Of a DNA stretch of 64,000 nucleotides, positions 22,601 through 34,085 are shown piece after piece. The notes under the pieces are model-generated. The model worked only from the letters and a program-made list of their open reading frames with translations, was not told the DNA's origin and searched no databases. The position numbers and the translations under genes are program-made. Position 1 is the first letter of the stretch, and each line of letters begins with the position of its first letter. The DNA is from Diphasiastrum complanatum. Taxonomy: Eukaryota; Streptophyta; Lycopodiopsida; Lycopodiales; Lycopodiaceae. Location of the stretch: positions 26,691,039-26,755,038 of the forward strand of contig CM055097.1 of assembly GCA_029204225.1 (NCBI GenBank), given 5' to 3'.

Positions 22601-23640
22601 TCATCATTTGCTGTATAGATAGACTTTATAGGTCCATCATAAGATAAGAGAGAAGAGAAAAACTCCCTTTTACTAGTCATGTGTGAACTAGCACCCGAGT
22701 CAATCCACCAAGGATCTTCTCCTTTGAAGCTTGTTGAAGAAAATATGGACATCATGAGAGAGTCCTCATGTGAACTCTCCTCCTCCTCCTCTTTGCTCAT
22801 GTTGGCTTGGCTTTGATCTTGCTTCCTCTTGAAGCATTCCGAGGCATAATGCCCCATCTTGCTACAATAGTAGCACTTCACCTTTGATTTGTCCTTCTTG
22901 ACTTTGGTGGTTGATGGAGATGCCTTTGGGGGTCCTTCTTGATCCTCAAGCTTTGTAGACTTCTTGAATGTTGATCCTTTGCCTTTGGACTTGCCTTTGC
23001 CTTTGGTGAAGAGAGCTTGGTCATCTCCACCTTGGATGGAAAGCCTATCCATCCTCTCTTGCATTTGGCTCCTTCTTGATTCCTCGGCCATGAGCGTGCC
23101 TTGGAGTTCTTCAAGTATGGGTAGCTTACCCATAATTGCATATCCCTGAACCAAATTGTCAAATTCAAAGCTTAGTCCATTCAATATGAGTTGAACAAGC
23201 TCTTCATCCTTGATAGGGTCACCTATAAAGGCTATCTCTTTGTTCAATTCCTTTACTCTTAGGACAAAAGTATGTGCACTCTCTCCTTTCTTTTGATAGC
23301 TTCTATAGATTTGATTCTTCAAAGCTAACATTCTAGTTTGGTTCTTGGATTCATAGACCTTTTGCAAAGTCTCCCAAGCATCTTGAGCTGAAGTGCAATC
23401 TCCTACCTCTCTTAAGAGTTCATTTGCAACATTCATTTTTATGCAATGTAGTGCAACATTGCACCTCTTGATGTATTTGGCTTTTTCTTGAGGATGAATA
23501 GGTTCACCCTCCTTACCATTTACAATTTCCATCAGATCTTGCATGATCATGATAGATTCCATTCTAACTTTCCATATGGAATAGTTAGTTTTGTTGAGCC
23601 TTTCATTAGTATCCAAAAGATATGCATTTATAGATGCCAT
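19681..23640 (-). CDS. Copia gag-pol polyprotein, intact 1319 codons
   Basis: One uninterrupted frame encodes capsid plus the enzymes for reverse transcription and integration of this element. Domains in order: UBN2-type gag (about 1-230), zinc knuckle CYYCSKMGHYASEC (256-269), aspartic protease WWIDSGASSH (about 311-320), integrase HHCC region (about 445-490) and DDE core with SDNGGEF and PQQNGVAERRN, reverse transcriptase with IYVDDIIISG, then RNase H with SDSDFAGD and SSTEAEYKAL. The domain order PR-IN-RT-RH is diagnostic of copia. Length is normal for the family, and no stop or frameshift is present. The start Met (23640-23638) is followed by the family's typical gag opening, repeated in decayed form at 31441 and 33693. 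Translation probably depends on the right-hand LTR promoter. Confidence 0.97.
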   Translation of the reverse strand: MASINAYLLDTNERLNKTNYSIWKVRMESIMIMQDLMEIVNGKEGEPIHPQEKAKYIKRCNVALHCIKMNVANELLREVGDCTSAQDAWETLQKVYESKNQTRMLALKNQIYRSYQKKGESAHTFVLRVKELNKEIAFIGDPIKDEELVQLILNGLSFEFDNLVQGYAIMGKLPILEELQGTLMAEESRRSQMQERMDRLSIQGGDDQALFTKGKGKSKGKGSTFKKSTKLEDQEGPPKASPSTTKVKKDKSKVKCYYCSKMGHYASECFKRKQDQSQANMSKEEEEESSHEDSLMMSIFSSTSFKGEDPWWIDSGASSHMTSKREFFSSLLSYDGPIKSIYTANDEACKIEGVGSIPLCLGSSKKINIEGVLYIPTITKNLLSVGQMVDNGFNVDFASNECFIKKKGKIVAKGTRLGKLYKLDAFVDTNVVMLAEKSKISTFTLWHKRLGHVNSGSMEAMIKEEYALGLPRSIGKEDKVCEACALSKAHKKVFPNSITKSSHPLELIHSDVHIASTKSNGGSSMFLTFIDDYSRYCWVFFKSQVFDTFVRFKLFVEKHHNHSIKILRSDNGGEFISNEFKAFCEEEGIKKETSCPYTPQQNGVAERRNRTLCECSKALRLDACLPKSFWGESLVCANYLMNRVSCKAIEGKTPYEMLYGKKPNLNHLKVFGCICYVHVPLETRTKEDPSSTRGIMLGYASSSKGYKVYLPSLNKFVVSRDVIFDEHHMHMLEEGSSAPTIKKKMAEEQDLGFEEELMEEQAPNPPITPRRSSRAKVEPSRLTYQGKGQQVEGISSTSYALSSFEEPSNVEDALNSKEWYKAMLDEYDALNENETWLLVERPQRNVIGCKWVFKLKLNANGSVNKHKARLVAKGYAQERGIDYEETFAPVAKMVTIRLIIALASHFEWILCQMDVSNAFLNGFLEEDIYMEQPQGFIKHGMENKVCHLQRSIYGLKQASRSWNSRLHCYLISLSFVQSEYDPTLYIKFDDVGIVLLLIYVDDIIISGNSVDGIEKIKINLSLEFKMVDLGCLHFILGIEVIRGSDFIFINQVNYAQSLLRKFKMEVCKSVDTPMEQDVKVPNEDDERSFMDITLFRQLIGSLMWITITRPDLSFSVCRLSQSMQKPLNIHWKKAKRILRYISGTLDFGILYRGDVINLHAFSDSDFAGDKRDRKSTSAYSTFIGEGVVSWLSKKQETISLSSTEAEYKALTTTTKGVLWIKRLLVELKIMDSEEAPIIYNDNISAQHLASNPIFHARSKHIEICHHFVREMVQAKEIALEHVPSNECVADLLTKPLQRTPFMKFRSSLGVISKAMIEPS

Positions 23641-24438
23641 CTAGTCTCCTAATCAAGGACTTGACACAAATGAAGGTTACTTCTATTGATTTGATTGAAA
23701 GTCTACCTTATCCCACTTCTTAGGGACCTGAAAAGATCAGTAATAGACTTCCTATAAAGATCTAAGAGTGATCTCTAACAAAATCAAATCATAGAATACT
23801 AGAAACAATGCACTTGCTTGATTGAAGTAGACAATACTAGTAGAATTGCCCCTCTTTCTATAAAGAGCATTAAAGCTTCCAAATGATTTGATAAAGAGTG
23901 AATTTCAGCAACCTAATATACTTCCAAAATCACTTGTAAAAGATCTAAATGGAACTTAATGAGGATGCAACACAATCTACTATCCAATCACAAGCAAAAA
24001 ATGATCAAAATTGATGAAAAATTGATCTAATTTGGTGCATAAGTCAAGCAATGGTTGGACTGAACCTAAATCACTTTAGGAGGTGCATACTACACCTTAG
24101 AACAGCCTTGAAGAGTCCCCAAAACTCTGATCTTCCCTCTCCTTGAATGCTAGAAAGCCTTCTCTATGAAATCACCTCCAAAACTCGCTTAGAAATCAAT
24201 GCTTGGAGCAAGCAAAACTTGCTATCTTGGTAATGTGAATTGAATTCAACTTTGCCTCTGGTTTTAGACACCTAAACACCTGCAAATGAAGTCACACAAC
24301 ACCAATCTCCAATGTATTTGACTCACTTTGAGTTCTAGAATCAATACTAGATGCTAAGATCCAATCTACACAAGATTTAGATCAAAAATTGTGATAAAAT
24401 TGAATGCAAACCAAGGATTTAGCTCATTTCAGCCTTTA

Positions 24439-24451
24439 GGCTCTGATACCA
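24439..24451 (-). other. Primer-binding site of the complete copia element
   Basis: It reads TGGTATCAGAGCC on the minus strand, immediately after the 5' LTR terminus. Confidence 0.9.
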
Positions 24452-25133
24452 TGTAAAAATTACAGCAAATAAGGATCCTAAAACACTTGAAATGATGAGG
24501 GAAACAATAGATTATGATTTCATAAGATTAGCACAAGTTGAACCATCAAAATCCATCAAAAATCTATGCTTGAACCTCACTAAATGGCCCAAATCCTTGA
24601 AGAAGGTTTCACACGTGTGAAAGTACGGCCTCCCACAGTCTGATTACTGTACACCAGACCTACATTCAATCCTATAATCATTAGTAATCACAAGTACTCA
24701 AACAATTATGAACATAGAGAGCAATTGCACCATTATGAGAGAAAAATCATGAAATTGCTTGATTGATTTTGGTGAGATATCATCACCTATATATACATGA
24801 TCCATCACGGTTTTGGGCAGGTATGAGTAGCCCTAAACCTATCCCTAATGCTAATTTTGGTGGATCTTTCATCCCTACCAAGTTAGGGTTGGAATCTTGG
24901 AGATCCCTCAACAATGCAAAAATTACCAAAAATAGCTCCTATTTTTTCTCCCTTGTATCTAAGCATAATTTGGACTCATTCCAAAGGTTCTAACACTTAG
25001 GTCTACTTGAGAACATCCTTATGAATGGAATCCTATGCTATTTGGCACGTGTGACAAGCCACATCATGACCATTTAACTATTTACAAGTCATATGACCAA
25101 AACTAGTCAAGCTAGAATTGTGAATTTTTAACA
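24452..25133 (-). repeat. 5' LTR of the complete copia element
   Basis: 682 bp, the promoter-bearing LTR in element orientation. It is nearly identical to 18985-19666; the substitutions I saw are scattered. Confidence 0.95.
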
Positions 25134-25138
25134 GACTG

Positions 25139-26330
25139 GCGAGTAATGATCTGACTTTTTGACTTATTTCTTACCAACTGCTCATCTTTACTCGCCCTCT
25201 TCAGAGTGTGTTTTGATCATCATTCACTATACATAGGTAGTTTGATGAATATTTAGCATTACTCGTCGATTACTTGCCATTGCCTATTACTCGCCATTAG
25301 AGAAATTTCAAAATTTTGAACCAGTGAGTGATTGACCATCATAACCCATCTATATTTTTTAGATCTTCCCCGATTGCCTTTTAGATTTGCAATTGCCCGT
25401 TTCCCCTTCCATGAATGGGGATATAATCGTATCGTCCTATAGAATTGCGATTTTGCAATGAAGATCGATCTTGATATCTAGATTACAAAACTGACCGATC
25501 AAAGAGCCATGGTTGTTAGCTCTGCTAGAATCAATCTGATGAGGAATCAGATGACGAATGTCATTGGAGGAGAATTTTCATACATGATGATTCACAAACT
25601 GATGTAGTAAACTGAACCAAAGCCTTAGCTATGGTGGATTGTTTGCAGTTTGATGTCACATCTACTGAATGATTGCCAAAGTAAAGGTCTGTCGTAGACG
25701 CTTTCTCTGATGAAGACGATATTCCGCTGAAGAGATGAGTAGAACAAACAAAGAAATTAAGCGAAGGCCATCAAAATTTCGTATCTCTTTATGATGAGCC
25801 TAGAGGCTATACTCAAGATTAGAAGTTCTAAAAAGGCTAGAAATAGATTAGTCCCATAAGTTAGTAGATACTTATGGAAGACCCTCCTTGCCATCAAAGG
25901 AGAGGTATTTGCCTTGTAAATAACACTCTGAGATTATGCTAAATTGCTCTCTCTTTGAGATTATCATTCTATTTCTTTGTGTTCCCATTGGAAGGTGCAT
26001 AGCTTGAGGGAAGGTGCTCGGGCCTCCTCTTGCCTCCTTTCATTGAATTATTGTGGCATGCTTTATTTGTTATTTATTAAGTTAGCCGCAATTTATCTCT
26101 TCAAACCCTTTGGGTGTTAATCTAGAATTTAGTTTAAGCACCTTGCTAGTTGGGTAAGCCTTAGTAAGGTTTTACATTTTGTCATCTTAGATTAGTTTCG
26201 TTTCTGATTTGAGCACTAGTTGGGTAAGCCTTAGTGCTCATTATTGTTTTTTCTATTTTCGCATTCCGTCTGAAGCTTGGTAGAAACTTAGGAAGCAGAC
26301 AATCCTCTCTATACTACACCACATCATGAG
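25139..26330 (+). mobile_element. Right part of the interrupted Athila/Tat-like leader
   Basis: TACTCGCC-type motifs continue here (GGCGAGTAATG at 25137, TTTACTCGCCC near 25190, ATTACTCGTCG and TATTACTCGCC near 25258-25295), matching the left half. Beyond about 25400 the motif fades and I recognise no coding sequence. The border with the next copia fragment (about 26400) is not defined. Confidence 0.4.
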
Positions 26331-26405
26331 TAGATCTAGCCAAACAGTGACAAATCAGATATACTTCTAACATAGGCATACTCTCAAATGATATAGTTTG
26401 CCCTT

Positions 26406-27430
26406 TCATCTACCTTGTGTGATCAGCATATTGGTGCTAGCATCAACAACATTGCATGTTTCATTCGAAAACGTCACACGCATCTCAACATTTGCTATTC
26501 TTGCGATTGATAGCAAGTCTTGCTGCAGTGTAGGCACAAGAAGGATATCTTCTAGTCGCCGGTATCTGTCGTTTATGTTGAGCCACAATGAACCAATACC
26601 ATTCACTCGATGTTTTGATCCGTCTCCAAGAACTATGAATCTTGATGGATCTACACTCCGAAAATCAGACATTATTCGTTTTGATGTAACAAAGTGTGAG
26701 GTAGCTCCTGAATCAAGGATTACCTTGTGCATGTTAGATGTCGATGCTACACACACATTTGTACATAGATAGGCTGTCGAATTTCCATCGTTCGACCTTT
26801 CTTCGTCCATCTTTGAGCTTTCTGGCTCTTCGACATAGGATGAATTGTTATTGTTCTCCCATTTGCCTTGAGGCTGCTTGTTCTTCGAGTTCTGGTAGTA
26901 GTCCATGGGTGCATGACCCTTCTTGTGGCAACGGATACACTCTATCTTTGGATTTAGTCAACACGAATCTACAATGTGTCCTTCGTGTTTGCATCTCACA
27001 CATACCTTCTTGTCACCATTTTGCTGTCTCGACTTTTCATTGTCCTTCCACCTGTCTTTGTTGGCTCTTTCTGTTTGCTGGTCTTAGTCCTGCTTTTGAT
27101 CTGACTCCCTCTTGGGCTTAAACTGCTTCTTTGGCTTCTCCTTGTTGCTATAGAGAGCTTGGTCAGAGGCATCCTTGTAATCAAGGTGCTCACGAGCTTC
27201 GACTTCTTCTCGAATCTCGATCACTACCTTTTCGAGTGTCATAGCTAGATCCTTTGCTAGCAACATTTGGGTTGTCTGGAAGGATCTTGGTAAAGCTCAT
27301 AACAGGTAAGTGAGCTACTTCTTCGGTGATACTGCATTTTCTGTTCCGGCATTGTGCAATGAAAGGAACAAATTCTTCATCATTCTGATAAAGGAGGTGA
27401 GGTCTCTCCCATCCCATCGCAGGTTTGTCA
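26406..27430 (-). pseudogene. Copia gag-protease fragment, decayed
   Basis: The minus-strand frame 26906-26406 encodes a copia protease region with the active-site motif ILDSGATSHF, then LLSIARI. To its right, broken frames (27193-26996, 27266-27084, 27417-27190) carry basic, lysine-rich gag sequence and a Cys/His zinc-knuckle region near 26990-26950. Several frameshifts separate them. The pol part is missing: the fragment ends at about 26400. Confidence 0.75.
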
Positions 27431-27862
27431 GCCGATCTTCAAGAAGCACGATCTAACTATTTGGACAAAAACATGGCTAAATATCTCTTCCTCTTCTTGA
27501 TGGTTCTTCAAGACCTGTAAAACACATTTATGGGGCTTGATCCTAGCCTTAATTAATTAGATCTCATGATTTTAATCCAAATCTAATTAATGGCATACAA
27601 ACTTTGATGCTTTTCCTAGGTTTAGCACCAAAAATCTCATCAAGATGACACAAAATTTCTTGGCTCTTGTGAATATTTGAATTCAAAAGCTAGTAAAGAG
27701 GTGCCTACACGTGTGAGAAGTAGATCTATTGAACCTCACCAAGTTGGATCCCAAATCTTCAACCTAAGACTTGATTTGAACTTGCCCTCTCAAGACCAGA
27801 TTTCTAGCAACAACTTTCTAAAAATGAATTGTCCTTTGATCAACGATTATCCTCTTGTACTT

Positions 27863-28464
27863 GGCTATGATACCATGTTGAATGTACAACACAAAAGACC
27901 ATAAATAAATCTACATAAGGCACCGAGAGTGATTGATTGATTGATACACCTATCTATTGCAAAAACTAGTCACAAGATCTTGATCTAGAAAACCAATGTT
28001 GGATCCCAAACTCAAGAATAATCAAAACCATTGATCAAACATGGAATACAACCCACAAGTGTGTGGTACGAACTCCAATATAGTCTATTATTAGAGATTA
28101 AGCGGAATCAATTCTAGATACCAAAGCATTCACAAAAACTCAAGACAAATGTGTAGAACCTCAAGATTGCCAATTTGCTCCAAAAATTTTGTCCTGACTA
28201 TGGAATGGTGAATAGTATATACAAAAGCTCTTTCCCACCTCAAGTTAGGTGAAAATCCAGCATGTAATAAGGAACATGATTGACCATTTTTTCTGTAATT
28301 TGTCAATCTTACCTAACCCTAGAGTTTTGCCAAGTTGGTGGCTAGGTTGGTTATCCACCTCCACGATTCAAGGAATTTGGTCCTATAATTTAGGAATTAT
28401 GATCAAACATCAATATGCACATGGAACTCATTTGTCCAATTTGGAGCTTGTAAAATCGGTTTAG
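27863..28464 (-). mobile_element. 5' LTR and primer site of the truncated copia element
   Basis: The primer site reads TGGTATCATAGCC on the minus strand (27863-27875), and the LTR begins TGTTGAATG at 27876 on the + strand. The LTR is related along its length to 40331-40970 (shared GTTAGGTGAA..TCCAGCATG, GCCAAGT.GGTGG.TAG.TTGG and TTTAGGAAT-like blocks). The leader at 27490-27862 has relatives at 50311-50580. The right border near 28464 is approximate. Confidence 0.6.
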
Positions 28465-28505
28465 AAGCTAAGGCTTTCTTCAATTTTTCAAATGCTTCCA
28501 AGGCC

Positions 28506-29260
28506 TCAGTTGTCCAAATCTGTACAATCGTCAATTTGTTTATAGGTCATGCTAGATCTACGAAGAACAAGATAAAGATTCGATAGTAATTTGCATGAAC
28601 CATAAATATATAGACTCATCGGATTGTTCCTGGTGGAGGCCATTCCACAATAAGCTTGATTTTGGAATAATCTATAGCAATTCCATGTCTCAATATTACA
28701 TGGCCAAGAACAACTCCATGAGTAACCCATATTTGACATTTTTTTGGATTTTAAGAAAATCTGGTATTTATGACATCGATCAAATACTTTTTCCAGATGT
28801 TCCAGATGGTCTGCATCAGAACTATGACTCCAAGAGCATCCAGATAAATCTCAACAAAAATTTGCAATTACTCCTTAGAAGCAAATTGCATAACTCATTG
28901 AAAAGAACTCGGTGCGTTACAAAGTCCAAATGACATAACTTTATAAGCATAGGTTTTCCATTCTATTGCAAAAGTAATTTTATGTCGATCTGCATGTGTG
29001 ATTTTAGCTTGATTATAATCACTGTATCCATCCAAAAAACCATATGCTTCCACTCCAGCAAGGCGATCCAATGTGCTTTCCGTAAAAGGCAACGGAAAGT
29101 TGCACGTTACTTTATTCAATGCCTTTAGGTTCACTCATCTTTCCATTTTTCTTGGGAACAACAACAATTGGTGAAACCCACTCGGTATGCTCGATTTCAT
29201 TCCAATAATCTCTACAACTCCTTTATAAGATCTATGACATTCGGATTACAACGATAAAAT
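28506..29260 (-). pseudogene. Ty3/gypsy reverse transcriptase fragment, decayed
   Basis: The minus frame 29134-28895 encodes FLDGYSDYNQ and VMSFGLCNAPSSFQ, the fingers/palm motifs of Ty3 reverse transcriptase. The FLDGYSGYNQ form is usual in the Athila/Tat group. Upstream on the same strand (about 29215-29150), in another frame, is EWVSPIVVVPKKNG, the motif that precedes it in intact elements. Further right (29300-29270) a stretch resembling FAWTYKDLKG can be read. Frameshifts and stops are frequent, and no catalytic YIDD-type block is intact. Confidence 0.75.
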
Positions 29261-30270
29261 CTTGTCACCTCATGGTATGCTCAACTATGGAAGTAGGAAT
29301 TCCTTTCAGATCCTTATATGTCCAAGCGAAACAATTTTGATATTTGATCAATAAGTTTCTCAATGCTTGAAACTATTCTGAGGTAATTTGTGCTCCAACT
29401 TGAGCAATCTTCTCATCTTCTCCTGGTTCAGCTAGATTCATTGGTTGTGTCCTAGCTAGTCCATCATAAATCTCTTGTGTTTCTGGCACTTGGTTTTAGG
29501 TTCACGATGGGTTCTAGACAACATAATCACAACTTCATTAAGAGTATAGCATTTGAAATGATCCAGCATGTCTTCATGAACTTTTGTTCAAAGGGGTTAA
29601 CCTTTGTTCTACACTTAGATTTCTTAGTTGAAGTCATGTGAGAAGGTGATAACTTTCTAGAAGTCTGACTCGAAGAATCAACTTTATTCTTCCCCTTCCC
29701 TTTATCCAATTAAAGTGGTATGTTCACATGGACACTTGAATCAATTGTCTAAATAGCTTCATTTGGTGGATTCTTCCACTTCAGGACCGTATTATAATTT
29801 TGCTTAGCTTTCTTCTTCGTCATTTGTCCGGTGGTCTTCCTTTCTTCTAATATAACTACTTCTGGTGATTGTACCAGGAGGTACTGGTAGTTCATCCAGA
29901 ATATTGCAAACTCCATATATTGTAGAATCCATATGGTTTAGAATTTGATCATTATTGAGTTATGCATTTTAATTATATGACAAGGCATGACTTATATGAA
30001 TGAGTTCATATTCAATAGGATCTGGATTTGGACGATATCCATGCCACATTCATCATGTTGACTAGAAATGATATAGGTGTATCAAGTGTACAATCAACTA
30101 CAAGAATATCACTTAGTTCCCACTTGTCATCTCTTTTGCACATATAGCCTACTATACAATCCATAGTTGCAATAGCTTGATTCTAGTTAGCGTTAACTGT
30201 TTGATTGTAAGAATGATCCATGGTTGAGTTGCACAATTGACAATAGGTATCTGTTGTCATGTATCTCTAG
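29261..30270. other. Retroelement-derived stretch, not resolved
   Basis: It is probably the continuation of the minus-strand Ty3 fragment (a lysine-rich frame at 29709-29527 could be gag or the protease linker). I recognise no domain beyond 29350. Confidence 0.35.
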
Positions 30271-31066
30271 TACATCAATGCTTATCAATGCATCATAATA
30301 GCCAATGTAAGCTTTGGAGGCCACAAGGAGCTACTAGGCTTAAGAACAAGGTGGTTCCCTCTTTAGGCCCTCCGAAGTAATTAATAAGGATATTAGGCTA
30401 ACAAGGGCCAAATACATTTAATAAGACTTAACAAGGGCCAACTATCTTTAAGATAGTTATGTTTAGTTAAGTTAGGGGACTTGTCTATAAGTAGGCAAGA
30501 GACATCACATTTGGAATTTTTTTGTCTCATTTGCAATTGAGAGAACTATGAGCTCCATCTCCTCTTCCTCCCTTGTGAATGTGAGCCTTGGGATCTTGAT
30601 CTTGCTAGGTCTCATGTGTCCCATCACATGAATTCATGTACTCCTTGGCTTTACTTTGATATGAGCTTTGTGGTATCTTGTGGTTATTGCTCATCTTTGG
30701 TTCTCTTCAACATAGGTGTTGTGGTTGCCTCTTTATTCTAGCTTGCTTAGCTTGGATGGAGAGGTATGGCACATGACACTTGCGGTATTAGAGCTTAAGA
30801 TTCAGTAATCACCTGATTCAACATGAATCTTATTTTATTTGAAGAGTTTATCGCTTTTGTAGCTTTCTTTTTGCTAATTTCTAACTTTTGGGTTTTTAGG
30901 TATGTTCAAACTCATTTATAGCATATAAATTTGTTTTCTATTTCTAATTTTATTCTATATAACTTAAGAACTTTGTTTTAGCTTTGATTTGCACCAATTT
31001 TCAAGCAATTTTGGTAAGGGATGCAAAAGTTATTGCAATTTCTTTAAAAGTTGTCAAAATAGGTGA
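30270..31066 (+). mobile_element. Copia-type LTR end with primer site and leader, + strand
   Basis: A TATA-like GTCTATAAGTAGGC lies near 30483. The sequence CGGTATTAGAGC at 30783-30794 resembles the copia primer site TGGTATCAGAGC. It is followed by a T-rich leader (30795-31066) typical of copia elements before gag. The gag that should follow is absent; instead an inverted gag fragment abuts it. The left LTR border is unknown. Confidence 0.45.
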
Positions 31067-31441
31067 TTACAAATGAGCACTTTCATTCTTCTTTTGAAGA
31101 CTTTGAAAAAGTTTCCTCCTTAGATTTAGGACCCTAGATGTAGACTTATGCTCATAAACCTTCGTCAAGGTTTCCCAAGCTTCACTAGATGTAGTGCACT
31201 TACCAACTTCCTTGAGAAGTTTATTAGTCACATTCATCTTGATCACATGAAGATATTTCTTTGCCCTCCTATCAAACCTCACTTGATCTTGTGGTGCCAA
31301 AGATCTCTCCTCCACACCTACAACGATATCCATCAAATCATTCATCTCTAGCAAAGACTCCATCCTCACCTTCCACGTTGAATAATTTGTTGAGGTAAGC
31401 CTATCCTTGCCTTCCAACATGAAGCCACTTGGGTTTGCCAT
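31067..31441 (-). pseudogene. Copia gag N-terminal fragment
   Basis: An open frame of 124 codons begins MANPSGFMLEGKDRL and contains STNYSTWKVRMESL, the opening block of copia gag (DUF4219/UBN2 type). It is related to but distinct from the gag of the intact element at 19681-23640. The frame ends inside gag at NESAHL and nothing downstream continues it, so the element is truncated at about 31067. Confidence 0.8.
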
Positions 31442-32006
31442 GCTGCAATGATTGATCTTCTTCTGTGAACCTATTCCAATGCACTTAGAACTCCCATGAA
31501 AATCAACAAATGATGAGAAGAAGAAATCATAAAGATTTGGAACAATCTAGCCTCTCATTTTCTCTCTTCTAGCAAATCCTAGCACATAGATTGATGTTTT
31601 TTTTGATTAGAATAGATCTAAACACAATATGATAGACTTTTGCTAACTCCTAAGATTGAATCACACTCTTGAAAAGTCCAACAACTTCAAAGAGATCCTA
31701 TCAAAAATGCAAAATATTAAATCAAGCAAAATCTATATGCAAAAGCTAGAATCTTAATTCATCATCTAATAGAATGTAACATTCCCCACCATGAGCAATT
31801 TTGTCTTCACATTCCAGTAGTGTGGTTTAAAAAATTGGCCTACTCGAAGTGCTTTGACCTAAAATGATGCTAGGATCACAAAGATCCAATTTCTATACTT
31901 GAAAATGGAACATTTGAGCTAGAAACCAATCCAAATTCACATAGAACTAATGGCATCCTCAAGTCCACCTCTAGATTTGGAAAATCCACCAACTTTGGCC
32001 TGCAAC

Positions 32007-32450
<444 letters not shown>

Positions 32451-33690
32451 TTTGGTATGTTCCATGCTCCAAAAGAGCACAATGAAACAAAGCTTATAGA
32501 GATGATTGATTTGTGTTTCTAGACTATCTTGAAATGATCAAGTACCAAGAAGTTAACCTTGTAAGCCAAATTCTATTAATTTGAGACTGTAGTCATGTTT
32601 TCAGATATTCTAACTCCCAAGCGGATGAAAATTCGTTCAATATTCAATACTATACATAATAATTGTATGATTGAGTGTCTTTGAACTTATTCTTTAACAA
32701 GTCTATTAACCCTCAATCACTCTATATGATTCATGATCAATATATTCTCAATAATAATTATGATAATTTCATCTTGTTATGAAGGTCATAGACAACAATT
32801 ATTTTCAATACTTAACAATTACATTTTCCTATTCCAAATCATCACTACTAAGCTCATTTTTGGCTTTAACCTTTGCAAATGTTTTCTTTCCTAATTTATG
32901 CATTAAAAAAATCTGTAGCTACGGTATTACCTATTCAAATATTCAATTGGAATGTTTTGTGATCTAACATTGGAGTGTTTAGTGACGATTCTTCAGCTTC
33001 CATCAAGGCTTGCATGAATGATATAGATAGAATCATAATTGTTTTGATTGAATACACAAGAGTTTTATGGTTGAATTAAGTGTTATCGGCATTTATGCTA
33101 CTAGTGAAGATTACTAGTGGTTGAATATCATAGAGGACTTGATAGTAACAAGTTGTGTGTATACAAATTCCCTTTTTTTTTAATGGCTATTTAACGATCA
33201 TCTTGCACAATGGCCATTTTTTTTCAATCTTTCTCATCATGCTTCATCTTGGGCTAGTGGGAGAGAGTCAAGGAGAGAGTCAAGATACATTAGAGTTTTA
33301 TCATATATGTGGCTTGGTGGTGACCTAATGAGCATTGTTCCATCAAGTTGTTCTTCTACATCTAATACAAAGAAACCATTATAAAATATCAACCAAGTAA
33401 GGATGTCTTCGAAGGGTAGTAGCATAAGTAGATGTTCAATTTGTGTGTGACCTAAAATGTATTACTAGCATGTGTGATGATGCCATTTATTAAATGTTCG
33501 ATATTTAATCATATTTTTGTAAGTTTTAGTCAATCAAGCTCTTGTTGGAAAGGTCCAAGCTAAGCAAGAGTGTTTTTAACTAGTTACAAGAGAGATAATA
33601 TTGCATGGTTCTAAATCTTTGTAATTTCATTGTTCCTTGAGGAGTGTGAGTGCTCGATCCCGGTTCAAAGAGTAGGACTAATCATTTGCA
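32451..33690. other. Stretch without recognisable gene
   Basis: AT-rich, short open frames only. The last part should be the leader of the + strand gag fragment at 33693, but no primer site was found. Confidence 0.4.
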
Positions 33691-33692
33691 TC

Positions 33693-34085
33693 ATGGCTAC
33701 AAATAGTGGTATCATGTTGGAAGCCAATAATAGGCTCAACTCTACAAATTATACAACTTGGAAAGTAAGGATGGGCTCCTTAATTCAAGAAGCTGTCTAT
33801 TTGGGTTATGGGGAGCCCCTACCTCCACCTAACCTTTTTGTTCAGACTGTTATCTATTGTATGAAAAAGGCCGTTGAGTTACATAAATTTATCATTAACA
33901 CTGATAGTGCTACTTGTGCTTCTGCGGGACTTGACGATAATATTAATTGCTTGATTGATTTGCTAGAGACCATTGACTGGGTGAAGATTTATCTTGAGTT
34001 TGTTAAGAAGAAACAACCGTTGAGTCTTGTGAAAAGCCAACATGCATTTTGTATCCTTCATCAAATTCAGATTATTACTGAATAA
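33693..34085 (+). pseudogene. Chimeric frame: copia gag start joined to unknown sequence
   Basis: From an ATG at 33693 the frame encodes MATNSGIMLEANNRL and STNYTTWKVRMGSL, clearly a copia gag opening and a relative of the inverted fragment at 31441. After about 33795 gag similarity stops. The next 80 codons (LGYGEPLPPPNLF, CASAGLDDNINCLIDLLE) are not recognised. From about 34040 the same DNA is, on the opposite strand, reverse transcriptase of the next element. It is a junction product and not a gene I would expect to be expressed. Confidence 0.6.

Larger units (their letters stand above)
18985..25133 (-). mobile_element. Complete Ty1/copia retrotransposon, minus strand
   Basis: All hallmarks of a full-length LTR element are visible. 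There are two 682-bp LTRs (18985-19666 and 24452-25133), and the 5-bp target duplication GACTG sits at 18980-18984 and 25134-25138. The primer-binding site lies next to the right LTR (24439-24451, reading TGGTATCAGAGCC on the minus strand, the usual initiator-Met type). A purine tract (GTGAGGAGGAG on the minus strand) lies next to the left LTR. By eye the LTRs differ at about seven positions, close to 99% identity, which points to recent insertion. The element sits inside an older Athila/Tat-like leader. Confidence 0.97.
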
